Position numbers and translations under genes: made by a program. The notes under the pieces were generated by a model, which was given only the letters and a program-made list of their open reading frames with translations, ran no database searches and was not told where the DNA came from. From assembly GCA_964620535.1 (NCBI GenBank), contig CAZUHN010000107.1:1-14022 (forward strand): 14,022 nucleotides of DNA. Direction: 5' to 3'. Positions 6,317 to 13,309 of this stretch are shown in pieces. Each line of letters starts with the position of its first letter. The stretch's first letter is position 1. The stretch comes from CAZUHN01 sp964620535 (GTDB lineage: Bacteria > UBA8248).

Positions 6317-8809
6317 TCAGTATCCGGCATCTTCGGGAAGGCTCACGCTCTTCAAAAAGGCGAGGTGCTGCTTCAGGCGGGGGAGGTGCTTCCTGATGAG
6401 CGACTCGACGACATCAGGGTGCTCACGGGCGAGGTTTCTCTGGTGGCCAGGATCCTTGGACTCCCGAAACAACTCCCACCAGTTGCCCTGCCTCCAGACC
6501 AGATACCAAGGACCGTCGAGGATGCCGAAATCCGTCCACCCTTGGATGAACGAAGTAGCAACCCATTTGTTGCTTTTCTCGAAAACGCGGGGCAGGAGGC
6601 TCCTTCCGGTGAACTCATTTGGAGGAACGATTCCGAGCGCGTCGAGCAAGGTTGGGGTCAGATCCAAGAGCCGGGTGCGGCCCGGCACGCGGACGGGAGC
6701 CGCGCCGGGGATACGCACCAGGAAGGGCACCCGGGTCAACTCAGAATACACGGACTGCCCGTGGTAGAAGTAGCCATGCTCGCCGAACTCCTCCCCGTGG
6801 TCTGAGAAAAAGAATAGAAGGGACTTGTCCCAAAGCCCGCGCTCGCGGAGCCGCTCCTGAAAACGTCTCAGGAGATGATCATGGTAGCTGATATTGTGAT
6901 CGTAGCGGTCTATCCGGGATGAGCCGTACACCTCCCCGGCCGGCCTCTTCGGATAGGGATTCGTAATGGAAAAAAAGTGGACCCATAGGAAAGTCCGTCG
7001 CCCGCTCTGGCTCATGCGGTCAATGACTTCAAACGCGCGCTTCAGGACGTCCTCGGGGTCGCCGAAATTCGCCTTGTGAAGGAAGTCGAAAGCGTCCGCC
7101 CCCGGTCCCGTGAACTTTGTGATGCGCGCTGGAACGGCGTGGGTCTCGAACCCATTCTCCAGCAGGATGCGGCCCAGGTTCGGCAGTTTCGGGTACACAT
7201 TGAGGAACTCGCGCCCATGAAACAAGGAAGTGAACGTGAGCTCGGTAGAAGTTCCGGGGCTGTAAGTTTCCGGGAAGTTCCAGGCCTCTTTCGCCAGAGT
7301 CTCAAGGTTGGGTGAGGTGCGTCTGGAGTAGCCGTTAAGGGAAAGATGATCTGCCCGTGCCGCATCGATGGAAAAGAAGATGACATGCCTGGTGCGGTTG
7401 GCCTCCCGCAGGCGAGCGACCGCCTCGCGCACCACCGGAGACCGGACCTCTCCGCCGCCTGCCGGTGAGGGATTTCGCGTTCCCTCAGGCTCGTCGATAA
7501 GCCCGTCGCAGTTGTCGTCATGACCGTTTCCCGGAATCTCGCGAGCCAGGACGTTCACCGCGACATCCAAGTCACGACAATCGGTTCCGTCGATGGGGGA
7601 AAGCCCATCCCGGTCGAAGTCGTACGCCCGCGCTAGGATGACCCGCAGGGTGGCCGGAAAACGACCCGAATCGCCCGGGCGGCCGAGCCTCCAAGTCGGC
7701 GAAACGGATTCACCAGCGCCCGTCGCCAAGACGGACGGGAGGACGTAATAGGCCAGACTCGCGGCCCAGAGCAAAATGAATCCAGCCGCAACGGCGGTCG
7801 GAGGAACGCGCCGGAACACCCCCCCTGGCAGAACGATAGCGACGAGGGCCGAGACCAATGCCACGCCCAGCAGCCCACCCAGGTAGAAGGAAGCATATTT
7901 CTGGATGGCTTCTGGGTTGAACTCGAAAGAAGCGACCACCCAGGTAACAATGACCAGAACAAGGACCAAACTGGAGACGGTCCATACAGTTTCGGGCACT
8001 CGCCAATCGATTCGGTCCCTTACCCACCTTTTGAATCGTTGTATCAGGCTCAGAAGACCCAGGATGACGATCAATGAGGAGGCAAACAGGAAGGGATAGA
8101 CGATGAAAAGCCACCGCGTCTGGACGGATAGGTAGAGCCAGATTCCACCCCGATAGACTGCCTCGTACCACAACCACACGATGAGCAAAAGGCTTAGCCG
8201 ATCGCGGCGAAAACTGCCCAGCAAGGTGGCGTCTTCGTCCTCCCGGCGCTCGCCCATCAAATAAAATCCGGCCAATGTTGCAAGAAAGGCCAGCAGCCAA
8301 ACAGCGATGTTGAGCAAGGTGACCAGGTATAAGGCCGTGACCGGCACGTTGATGTGGCGGCGGAACAGCATGAAGTTGAGCGGCAAGGCGACCACGAAAT
8401 AGAGCGCAAGCATGGCCGCCCAATTGCCGAGAATTTTGCTGACCCATGGAAAATCTTTGAGTTTACTACCGGCTGCGCCGAAGACCCGCATCACGAACCA
8501 AGCGAGAATCACGAGGGGAGAAAGCGTCAAAATCAGCGAAGGAAGCAAGTGGAAGACGTATCCCACCGGAGCCTCGTTTTCGGGATTCTCCACGGCGGCA
8601 AGAAAAATACTGTAGGCGACCATCAAGAGCACGATCGTGGCCAGCATCCACTCCACTAGGGGAGCGAACACGCCACCCCCATCGAGTCGTTGTGTTTTTC
8701 CGTCACTCTCCAAAATGAAATCTCCCTCTACTTTTATATCCGTACCAAACCCCCGGTTCGGCTCTTGCGGGTCCTTCGGGTTATCCTGCTCAGCTGGGGT
8801 CGAACTCAA
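6317..8809 (-). CDS. Second polytopic sulfatase/LTA-synthase-superfamily protein with a full MopE-like metal-binding motif
   Basis: The 830-residue protein has a hydrophilic N-terminus and about nine hydrophobic segments (about 52-360). The MopE-like motif spans 397-440: DFDRDGL, DCRDLD, then IPGNGHDDNCDGLIDE. The alkaline-phosphatase-fold domain shows FFSIDAARADHL with Asp482, SPGTSTELTFTSLFHG with Thr522 at the nucleophile position, and FFFSDHGEEFGEHGYFYHG with Asp670/His671. Thr instead of Cys argues for phosphotransferase or phosphatase chemistry outside the membrane rather than a formylglycine sulfatase. The TTG start at 8809 directly follows the TGA of the flippase gene, suggesting translational coupling. 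A rival start is TTG 8713, seven bases after AGAGGGAGA (8721-8729), which would give 798 residues. It is last in the minus-strand gene set and shares its architecture with the 1075-3378 protein. Confidence 0.87.
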   Translation of the reverse strand: MSSTPAEQDNPKDPQEPNRGFGTDIKVEGDFILESDGKTQRLDGGGVFAPLVEWMLATIVLLMVAYSIFLAAVENPENEAPVGYVFHLLPSLILTLSPLVILAWFVMRVFGAAGSKLKDFPWVSKILGNWAAMLALYFVVALPLNFMLFRRHINVPVTALYLVTLLNIAVWLLAFLATLAGFYLMGERREDEDATLLGSFRRDRLSLLLIVWLWYEAVYRGGIWLYLSVQTRWLFIVYPFLFASSLIVILGLLSLIQRFKRWVRDRIDWRVPETVWTVSSLVLVLVIVTWVVASFEFNPEAIQKYASFYLGGLLGVALVSALVAIVLPGGVFRRVPPTAVAAGFILLWAASLAYYVLPSVLATGAGESVSPTWRLGRPGDSGRFPATLRVILARAYDFDRDGLSPIDGTDCRDLDVAVNVLAREIPGNGHDDNCDGLIDEPEGTRNPSPAGGGEVRSPVVREAVARLREANRTRHVIFFSIDAARADHLSLNGYSRRTSPNLETLAKEAWNFPETYSPGTSTELTFTSLFHGREFLNVYPKLPNLGRILLENGFETHAVPARITKFTGPGADAFDFLHKANFGDPEDVLKRAFEVIDRMSQSGRRTFLWVHFFSITNPYPKRPAGEVYGSSRIDRYDHNISYHDHLLRRFQERLRERGLWDKSLLFFFSDHGEEFGEHGYFYHGQSVYSELTRVPFLVRIPGAAPVRVPGRTRLLDLTPTLLDALGIVPPNEFTGRSLLPRVFEKSNKWVATSFIQGWTDFGILDGPWYLVWRQGNWWELFRESKDPGHQRNLAREHPDVVESLIRKHLPRLKQHLAFLKSVSLPEDAGY

Positions 8810-10345
8810 TCAAAGGACCATGGTGGGAGGATATCTACCGCTTACCCCTTCAGCGGCCTGGCCCTTGAGAAACTGAAGGAGTGGTCCGCCGAACAATCCC
8901 AGCGCGGCTAGTAGGACCACCACCGCCCGGACAGGCCATGGCAAATTCAGAACCGGAGCGGCGCCCACCATTGTAATCAGAGCAAGCACGGTGAACAACG
9001 TCAAGGGCCAACGCGCATAGGGGGCAGGCCATTTCATCAGGGACCAACGAGTCACAAGGAATGCAAAAATCACGGTACGGAGTATCGTTGCGAGGACAAG
9101 CCCGTTCATTCCCCAGTAAATCGTCAACGGAACGCTGGCCACCATTCCGATCACCGCCGCAGAGATCACCGCGGCGGTGTACAGGCTGACTCGCTTGGAA
9201 ATGAATAAGCCGATACCGGTGATCTGACCCAGTCCCGTAATGACGGATGCGCTGACCATCATGGTGGCGAATGGCGCCGCCTCAAGATAGGTGGGACCCA
9301 CCACGAGCCACGCGAATTCCCAAGCGAAGAAACCATAGCCGATCAGGAACAGCAACATTCCTCGGGCATACCAAAAGTGGGCCTCGGAGAAGAGGCGGGG
9401 GCTTTCGGGCGTCTTGGACTCCGAGAAAGCGAAGGGCTGCCACGCCTGCCGGAAAGCTTCGATGAGAAGGAGCACGGGGACGCGGAGCTTGAGGACTACA
9501 GCCCAGATCCCGACTTCGTGCAGGGAGGCGGTTTCGAGGAGGATGAACTTCCCGATGTTGCTCGCAACGAAGAGGAAGAAGCTTTCTAGGATGAGAGGCC
9601 AGCAATACGCCAGAAAATCCCTCAACATCGACCAGGAGGGACGGGAGACATAATGGCCCCGGATCAAGAAGGAAATGGCCAATCCGACGGCCAAGTCGCT
9701 CAGCGCCTTCGCCCAAAACACAGAGGCGATCCCCAGCCGCATATGAACCGCAAAGAAAAGAATCAGACCGAAGTAGAGGGCCGTATTGAGCACGATGGCC
9801 ACATTGACGAGACGGACCCTGCGCTGCGCGCGCAGCACCGTCTGTCCGTGTATGAAGTAGATGGTGGCCAATGAGGTGAACGCCATCAGGACCACCAGCG
9901 ACTGAAGATGGGCGGAGGGATCGAGGAGGTTCGCAAGCGGGGCCGAGAGGAGGGCCAGGATACCGAAGGTGGTCAGGCCGATGACGATCAGGCTGACCAG
10001 ATAGGTCGTGACCAAGGAGGACGGATTGGCGTGCCCGGGATAAATGCGAAGAACAGCCGATTCCAGACGGAGGGAGATGACCAGCATGGCCAGGGCGCCC
10101 ACCGTTTGAAGTAGGTCCAGGAGGCCGAAGTCGGAGGGAGAGAAAAGCCGGGTGAGGACGGGGGTGACGAGAAGGCTCAGACTGCGGGCAAGGACGATTC
10201 CGACCCCGTAGAAGCTGACTTCGCGGAACAATGTCCAAAGCCGCGAGGCGATACCCTCCCCGCCCTTCCCGCTGGCCGCGACGGTCTGAGGCATCCCCGG
10301 GGAGGAATCAGGCTGCAACGCCGGCTTAGGTTGGTCTACCTCCAT
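8810..10345 (-). CDS. Second polysaccharide flippase, MATE/Wzx-type
   Basis: The 511-residue protein has about 12-14 hydrophobic segments after a 35-residue hydrophilic head. The early motif VTPVLTRLFSPSDFGLLDLL is typical of O-antigen/capsule flippases and related lipid II flippase-like proteins. It would move a lipid-linked oligosaccharide to the outer face of the inner membrane. ATG 10345 is preceded by GGGGGGAG at four bases, a strong ribosome site. The gene starts 52 bases after the oxidoreductase stop and its TGA directly abuts the TTG of the next gene, so the three are probably one transcript. It differs clearly from the flippase at 4743-6278 in sequence and C-terminus, so it is not a recent duplicate. 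Confidence 0.87.
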   Translation of the reverse strand: MEVDQPKPALQPDSSPGMPQTVAASGKGGEGIASRLWTLFREVSFYGVGIVLARSLSLLVTPVLTRLFSPSDFGLLDLLQTVGALAMLVISLRLESAVLRIYPGHANPSSLVTTYLVSLIVIGLTTFGILALLSAPLANLLDPSAHLQSLVVLMAFTSLATIYFIHGQTVLRAQRRVRLVNVAIVLNTALYFGLILFFAVHMRLGIASVFWAKALSDLAVGLAISFLIRGHYVSRPSWSMLRDFLAYCWPLILESFFLFVASNIGKFILLETASLHEVGIWAVVLKLRVPVLLLIEAFRQAWQPFAFSESKTPESPRLFSEAHFWYARGMLLFLIGYGFFAWEFAWLVVGPTYLEAAPFATMMVSASVITGLGQITGIGLFISKRVSLYTAAVISAAVIGMVASVPLTIYWGMNGLVLATILRTVIFAFLVTRWSLMKWPAPYARWPLTLFTVLALITMVGAAPVLNLPWPVRAVVVLLAALGLFGGPLLQFLKGQAAEGVSGRYPPTMVL

Positions 10346-10397
10346 TACACTCCCCCCGGCGCATTTGAGGGAAACCGGGGGCTACGCGCGGGACCCT

Positions 10398-11435
10398 TCA
10401 ACAGACGGGCTCGCCTAAATCGATCCAACTTCCGCCCTCGGCCAGCGAACGTTGGGCTGCCTCGAGGATCTGCACCAACCGGGCCCCCTCCCGGCCACCC
10501 GAATAGGGAGATTTCCGTTCCCGGATGCAGGCGAGGAAATGATCCGCCTCGAGAAAGAGCGGCTCCTTGCCCGAAACCGCCGGGATCCAGGTGTCCCCGT
10601 AGCGGACGCTGACGGCGTCCAGCATGGTGGGCGAGAGCGTGTTCTTCACCCTGGCCCCTCGGTCGAAGATTCGGAGCTTCTCCTGGGGGTCCATGTCGTC
10701 GAAGACGACCATCTTCTTGTTGCCCACCAGGGTCAGGCGGCGGACCTTGTTGGGGTCCAGCCAGCTCATGTGGCTGTGCGCCAGCCGGTCGCCGGAAAAC
10801 TGCATAATGAAGAAGACGACGTCCTCCACTCCGACCTGCAGATAGTGGCGCCCGAAGGCCGCGACGCGCACGGGCCACTCGCCGAACAGATCCAAGAACA
10901 TGGACACGTCGTGGGGGGCGAACGACCAGAGTGCGTTCTCGTCGGGGCGAATGACGCCCAGGTTCACTCGCTGGCTGTAGGCGTAGTGGAGGTCTCCCAC
11001 CTCGCCGGATTCCACCAGGTCCTTCAGCCTCCGCATGGCCGGATGGTACAAGAGCAGATGCCCCGCCATCAGGATCCGGCTCCGCCGCTCCGCCTCCTCG
11101 ACCAGACGGCGGGCGTCCTCGGCCCGCATGCACATGGGCTTCTCGACCAGCACGTCCTTGTCCGCCTCGAGGACCGTGAGGGCGGAGGCGAAATGGTCGG
11201 CTGGCGGCGTGGCGACTACCACCCCGCGCACGCCGGGGTCGTCGAGCACCCGCTCGAGCTCGCCGACGAGCTTCGCCTCGGGGGCCAGCTTCCCCGCGCG
11301 GGCCAGGCGCCCGGCGTCCAGGTCGCAGCAATAGTGCAGTTCGGCGTCGGGGTGTCCCGCCAGAATGCGGACCCAGTTCAGGCCCCACGAGCCGGCGCCG
11401 ACCACCCCGAAGCCGACTTCATCCTCATGCCCCAT
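10398..11435 (-). CDS. Gfo/Idh/MocA-family NAD(P)-dependent oxidoreductase
   Basis: This 345-residue protein is of normal family size. The Rossmann domain shows GVVGAGSWG (Gly13, Gly15, Gly18), an acidic Asp38 after strand 2 that favours NAD(H), VVVATPPADH and the catalytic-lysine motif EKP at 98-100. The C-terminal domain has GHLLLYHPAM, YSQRVNLG and WSFAPHDVSM with His175/Asp176. That set is common in family members from polysaccharide clusters, where they oxidise or reduce sugar nucleotides such as UDP-HexNAcA. The substrate is not determined here. ATG 11435 has GGGAGG at 9 bases; a longer reading to 11483 lacks such a site. It lies 225 bases downstream of the cytidylyltransferase pair and 52 bases before the flippase. 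Confidence 0.88.
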   Translation of the reverse strand: MGHEDEVGFGVVGAGSWGLNWVRILAGHPDAELHYCCDLDAGRLARAGKLAPEAKLVGELERVLDDPGVRGVVVATPPADHFASALTVLEADKDVLVEKPMCMRAEDARRLVEEAERRSRILMAGHLLLYHPAMRRLKDLVESGEVGDLHYAYSQRVNLGVIRPDENALWSFAPHDVSMFLDLFGEWPVRVAAFGRHYLQVGVEDVVFFIMQFSGDRLAHSHMSWLDPNKVRRLTLVGNKKMVVFDDMDPQEKLRIFDRGARVKNTLSPTMLDAVSVRYGDTWIPAVSGKEPLFLEADHFLACIRERKSPYSGGREGARLVQILEAAQRSLAEGGSWIDLGEPVC

Positions 11436-11521
11436 GAATAGATACCTCCCCACGGCCCATCGGCTTGCCTCTGCCATGGACATCCGACGTCGCCACCAGC
11501 CCCCAAGAGCCCCAAACCGTC

Positions 11522-11544
11522 TGACAAGACAGCAAATCTTGTCA
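11522..11544 (-). promoter_or_regulatory. Perfect inverted repeat upstream of the oxidoreductase, possible operator or leader hairpin
   Basis: Eight-base perfect arms (TGACAAGA and TCTTGTCA) flank a seven-base spacer. It sits about 87 bases upstream of the oxidoreductase start and just downstream of a possible promoter at 11558-11586. No T-tract follows on either strand, so a terminator is unlikely. The position fits a dimeric repressor site or a hairpin in the 5' leader. Function is inference from symmetry and position. Confidence 0.35.
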
Positions 11545-11557
11545 AAAGAGGAGAAGA

Positions 11558-11586
11558 ATTGTGACCGAATGAAAAGTCAGCTTCAA
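11558..11586 (-). promoter_or_regulatory. Possible sigma-70 promoter for the oxidoreductase-flippase-phosphotransferase genes
   Basis: On the minus strand, TTGAAG and CACAAT are 17 bases apart, each matching four of six consensus positions, in an AT-rich stretch of an otherwise GC-rich region. Transcription would start near 11551, ahead of the inverted repeat at 11522-11544. The rest of this 225-base gap contains a GC-rich palindromic block (about 11617-11640), a short TTGTTT/AAACAA inverted repeat at 11591-11604 and no convincing small gene. Confidence 0.3.
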
Positions 11587-11659
11587 TCCTTTGTTTTTAA
11601 ACAATATAATCGATTGCGGCAGGCCCCGGCCGGCCGCCCGAACGGAGGGATATACACCC

Positions 11660-12415
11660 TCAGGGCCAGTTCGCATCCGCGAAGGCCAAGTCCTCCTCGG
11701 TGTCCACCTCGATCCAGCCGCTTTCGACATCCACGGTTTTCACCGAGAAGCCGCGGTCGGCCATCTCCTGGAAGATGTCCGTCATGTAGGCCTTCTTGAA
11801 CGACTTCGCCTCCTGGAAGGGCTGGCCGGGCCGCCCGTCGAAGCGGGCGTCGAGCTCGTGGTAGAGCTCCCGAAACTGCCGGGCGCCCTCGGACGTGAAA
11901 TGGGCAAGGCCGATGAACTCCCCCCGGGCCTCGTCCCGGCCCACCACGGCCTTCCCGATGCGGAGGACCTCTCCCCCGGGGGCGTGGATGAGCTCCGCCT
12001 CCTCCAGGGGATGGGCCATCCGGCCCTCGTAGCGGGCGAGCCAGGCACGATCGCAGATCACCTTGACCTCCCCCGGCCCCTCCAAGAGCTTCTTCACGAG
12101 GGTGGTGCCGTAGAGGATGTCCGAGTAGGAGAAGACGAACCCCTCCTCCATGGCCAGCTCGGCGCAAAACAGGGAGTAAAGCATGTTCGTCTTGGCGAAT
12201 CGGCAGTTCTCGTAATACTCCAGGCCGGGGCGCTTGAGGAAATCCTTGCCGTGCCCCCTCACCACCGCGACGGACTCGATCCCCGCCTTGTTCAGCGCCT
12301 CTAGAACCCAGTCCAGGATGGGCCGTCCCCGAACGGGCAGCATGCACTTTGGTACCAGCTCGGTGTGTGGCCGAAGGCGGGTGCCCATCCCCGCCGCCGC
12401 GATGATGGCTCGCAT
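11660..12415 (-). CDS. LicC-like nucleotidyltransferase (CTP:phosphocholine-type cytidylyltransferase family), first of pair
   Basis: This 251-residue single-domain nucleotidyltransferase begins at ATG 12415, seven bases or fewer after GGGAGAGG. The N-terminal signature MRAIIAAAGMGTRLRPHTEL is followed by PKCMLPV, with Gly9, Gly11, Arg13 and Lys23. Asn77, Ser81-Leu82 and Asp99 (FSYSDILYG) form the nucleotide and metal site, and Glu236/Asp238 in WIEVDTEEDL provide the second metal ligand. The arrangement Asn...SL...D with the C-terminal E-x-D is that of the LicC/PntC-N branch, which activates phosphocholine or aminoethylphosphonate with CTP, rather than sugar-phosphate thymidylyltransferases. 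A sugar-phosphate substrate is still possible. It starts 16 bases after the stop of a related gene, so the two are co-translated. Confidence 0.8.
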   Translation of the reverse strand: MRAIIAAAGMGTRLRPHTELVPKCMLPVRGRPILDWVLEALNKAGIESVAVVRGHGKDFLKRPGLEYYENCRFAKTNMLYSLFCAELAMEEGFVFSYSDILYGTTLVKKLLEGPGEVKVICDRAWLARYEGRMAHPLEEAELIHAPGGEVLRIGKAVVGRDEARGEFIGLAHFTSEGARQFRELYHELDARFDGRPGQPFQEAKSFKKAYMTDIFQEMADRGFSVKTVDVESGWIEVDTEEDLAFADANWP

Positions 12416-12431
12416 GTGGCCTCTCCCGTCA

Positions 12432-13157
12432 TCAACCAGCGTCCGAGGCTCCCACGAACCGATGCGCCACCTCACAGGCCTGATCGTAGTCCGCCAGAAA
12501 GTCCACCTCCATCCAGGACGCTCCGTCCACGTCCACCGCGCGCACGGGGTGTCCCCGGTCGATGAGCCGCTGAACGGCGGAGGTGCACTGATCCTCGACG
12601 CGCCCCTCTTTCTCCACCAGCTCCACCACGCAGTCCCGGAAGATCGCCGCCGCTCCGGGGGAGAAGACGGCGATCCCAATGAATTCCCCTTGGGCCGCCG
12701 CCTCGCTCACCTCTTTTCCGATCTCGCGGATCAGGCCCCCCTCGATCCGAACCTTCTCGTCCTCGGCGTCGCAATCCTTGGACTCCACGGCCACCCGCGC
12801 CTCGTGGGCGCAGTCCACGACGAGCTTCAAGAGGTCGGGCCGGAAGAGGAGGTCCCCGTGCATGTAGAGAAACGCTCCCGACATCACCTTCCGCGCGCAC
12901 CACAGAGAGACTAGGTCAGCCGTGGCCGAGAAATAGGGATTTCGCACGTAGGAGATTTCAGCACCCAGTGCGGCCTCCACCCGTTCGCCGTAGTGGCCCG
13001 TCACCACGGAGATGTCCTGGACCCCCGCCCCCCGCAGGGCCGCCACGGTGTGGGCGATCAGGGGTTCGTCGTCGATGGGCAGGAGACATTTCGGCTTATT
13101 GTTGCAGAGTGGATACAGCCGCCGGGCCTTGCCGGCCGACAGGATAATGGCGCGCAT
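12432..13157 (-). CDS. LicC-like nucleotidyltransferase, second of pair, with altered signature loop
   Basis: The 241-residue protein has the same fold as its neighbour but is well diverged. Its N-terminal loop reads SAGKARRLYPLCNNKPKCLLPI. The second glycine of the G-x-G-x-R signature is Ala11, while Gly9, Arg13 and Lys23 remain. NPYFSATADLVSLW and MHGDLLF (Asp102) match the middle of LicC-type enzymes, and WMEVDFLADYD (Glu217, Asp219) matches the C-terminal metal motif. The key ligands are kept, so it is probably active, perhaps with a different substrate. Start ATG 13157 gives the conserved MRAIIL beginning; ATG 13175, six codons upstream, is an alternative with no better ribosome site. 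It is preceded by a 152-base gap with a possible promoter. Confidence 0.78.
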   Translation of the reverse strand: MRAIILSAGKARRLYPLCNNKPKCLLPIDDEPLIAHTVAALRGAGVQDISVVTGHYGERVEAALGAEISYVRNPYFSATADLVSLWCARKVMSGAFLYMHGDLLFRPDLLKLVVDCAHEARVAVESKDCDAEDEKVRIEGGLIREIGKEVSEAAAQGEFIGIAVFSPGAAAIFRDCVVELVEKEGRVEDQCTSAVQRLIDRGHPVRAVDVDGASWMEVDFLADYDQACEVAHRFVGASDAG

Positions 13158-13236
13158 GGGGGATCCGAGTTCCATGAATGAAGCTTGGCGCTCAACCGGC
13201 CAAGCGATTCGCGATTCAGGGCCCTTCAACCGCCCC

Positions 13237-13266
13237 AGTCTAAAATCATACCGGAATCACTGTCAA
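13237..13266 (-). promoter_or_regulatory. Possible sigma-70 promoter for the cytidylyltransferase pair
   Basis: On the minus strand a perfect TTGACA (13261-13266) is separated by 18 bases from TAGACT (13237-13242), which matches four of six -10 positions. It lies in the AT-richer middle of the gap between the permease stop and the cytidylyltransferase start, about 80 bases upstream of ATG 13157. If used, the cytidylyltransferases can be expressed apart from the permease gene. Confidence 0.4.
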
Positions 13267-13309
13267 CAAAGGAAAAACGCCTCGCCCCCCCTCCCCGCTT
13301 CACGCCGAA

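Noticed and set aside
4805..6805. Long plus-strand frame of 666 codons across the flippase and into the next gene
   Set aside because: It is a different frame of the GC-rich flippase gene; the product is Arg/Pro/Gly-rich and low in hydrophobic order, and it crosses two convincing genes.
10345..11388. Minus-strand frame of 347 codons over the oxidoreductase
   Set aside because: Gly/Arg/Pro-rich shadow frame of the Gfo/Idh/MocA gene, which has clear motifs and a ribosome site.
10452..11441. Plus-strand frame of 329 codons antisense to the oxidoreductase
   Set aside because: Antisense artefact of high GC content; no recognisable domain and rich in His, Gln and Asp as expected from a mirrored frame.
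11591..11610. TATAAT box on the plus strand next to a TTGTTT/AAACAA palindrome
   Set aside because: No adequate -35 element at the right distance and no plus-strand gene downstream to be transcribed.
11583..12347. Minus-strand frame of 254 codons over the first cytidylyltransferase
   Set aside because: Shadow frame; composition dominated by Arg, Gly and Pro, while the overlapping frame carries the full nucleotidyltransferase signature.
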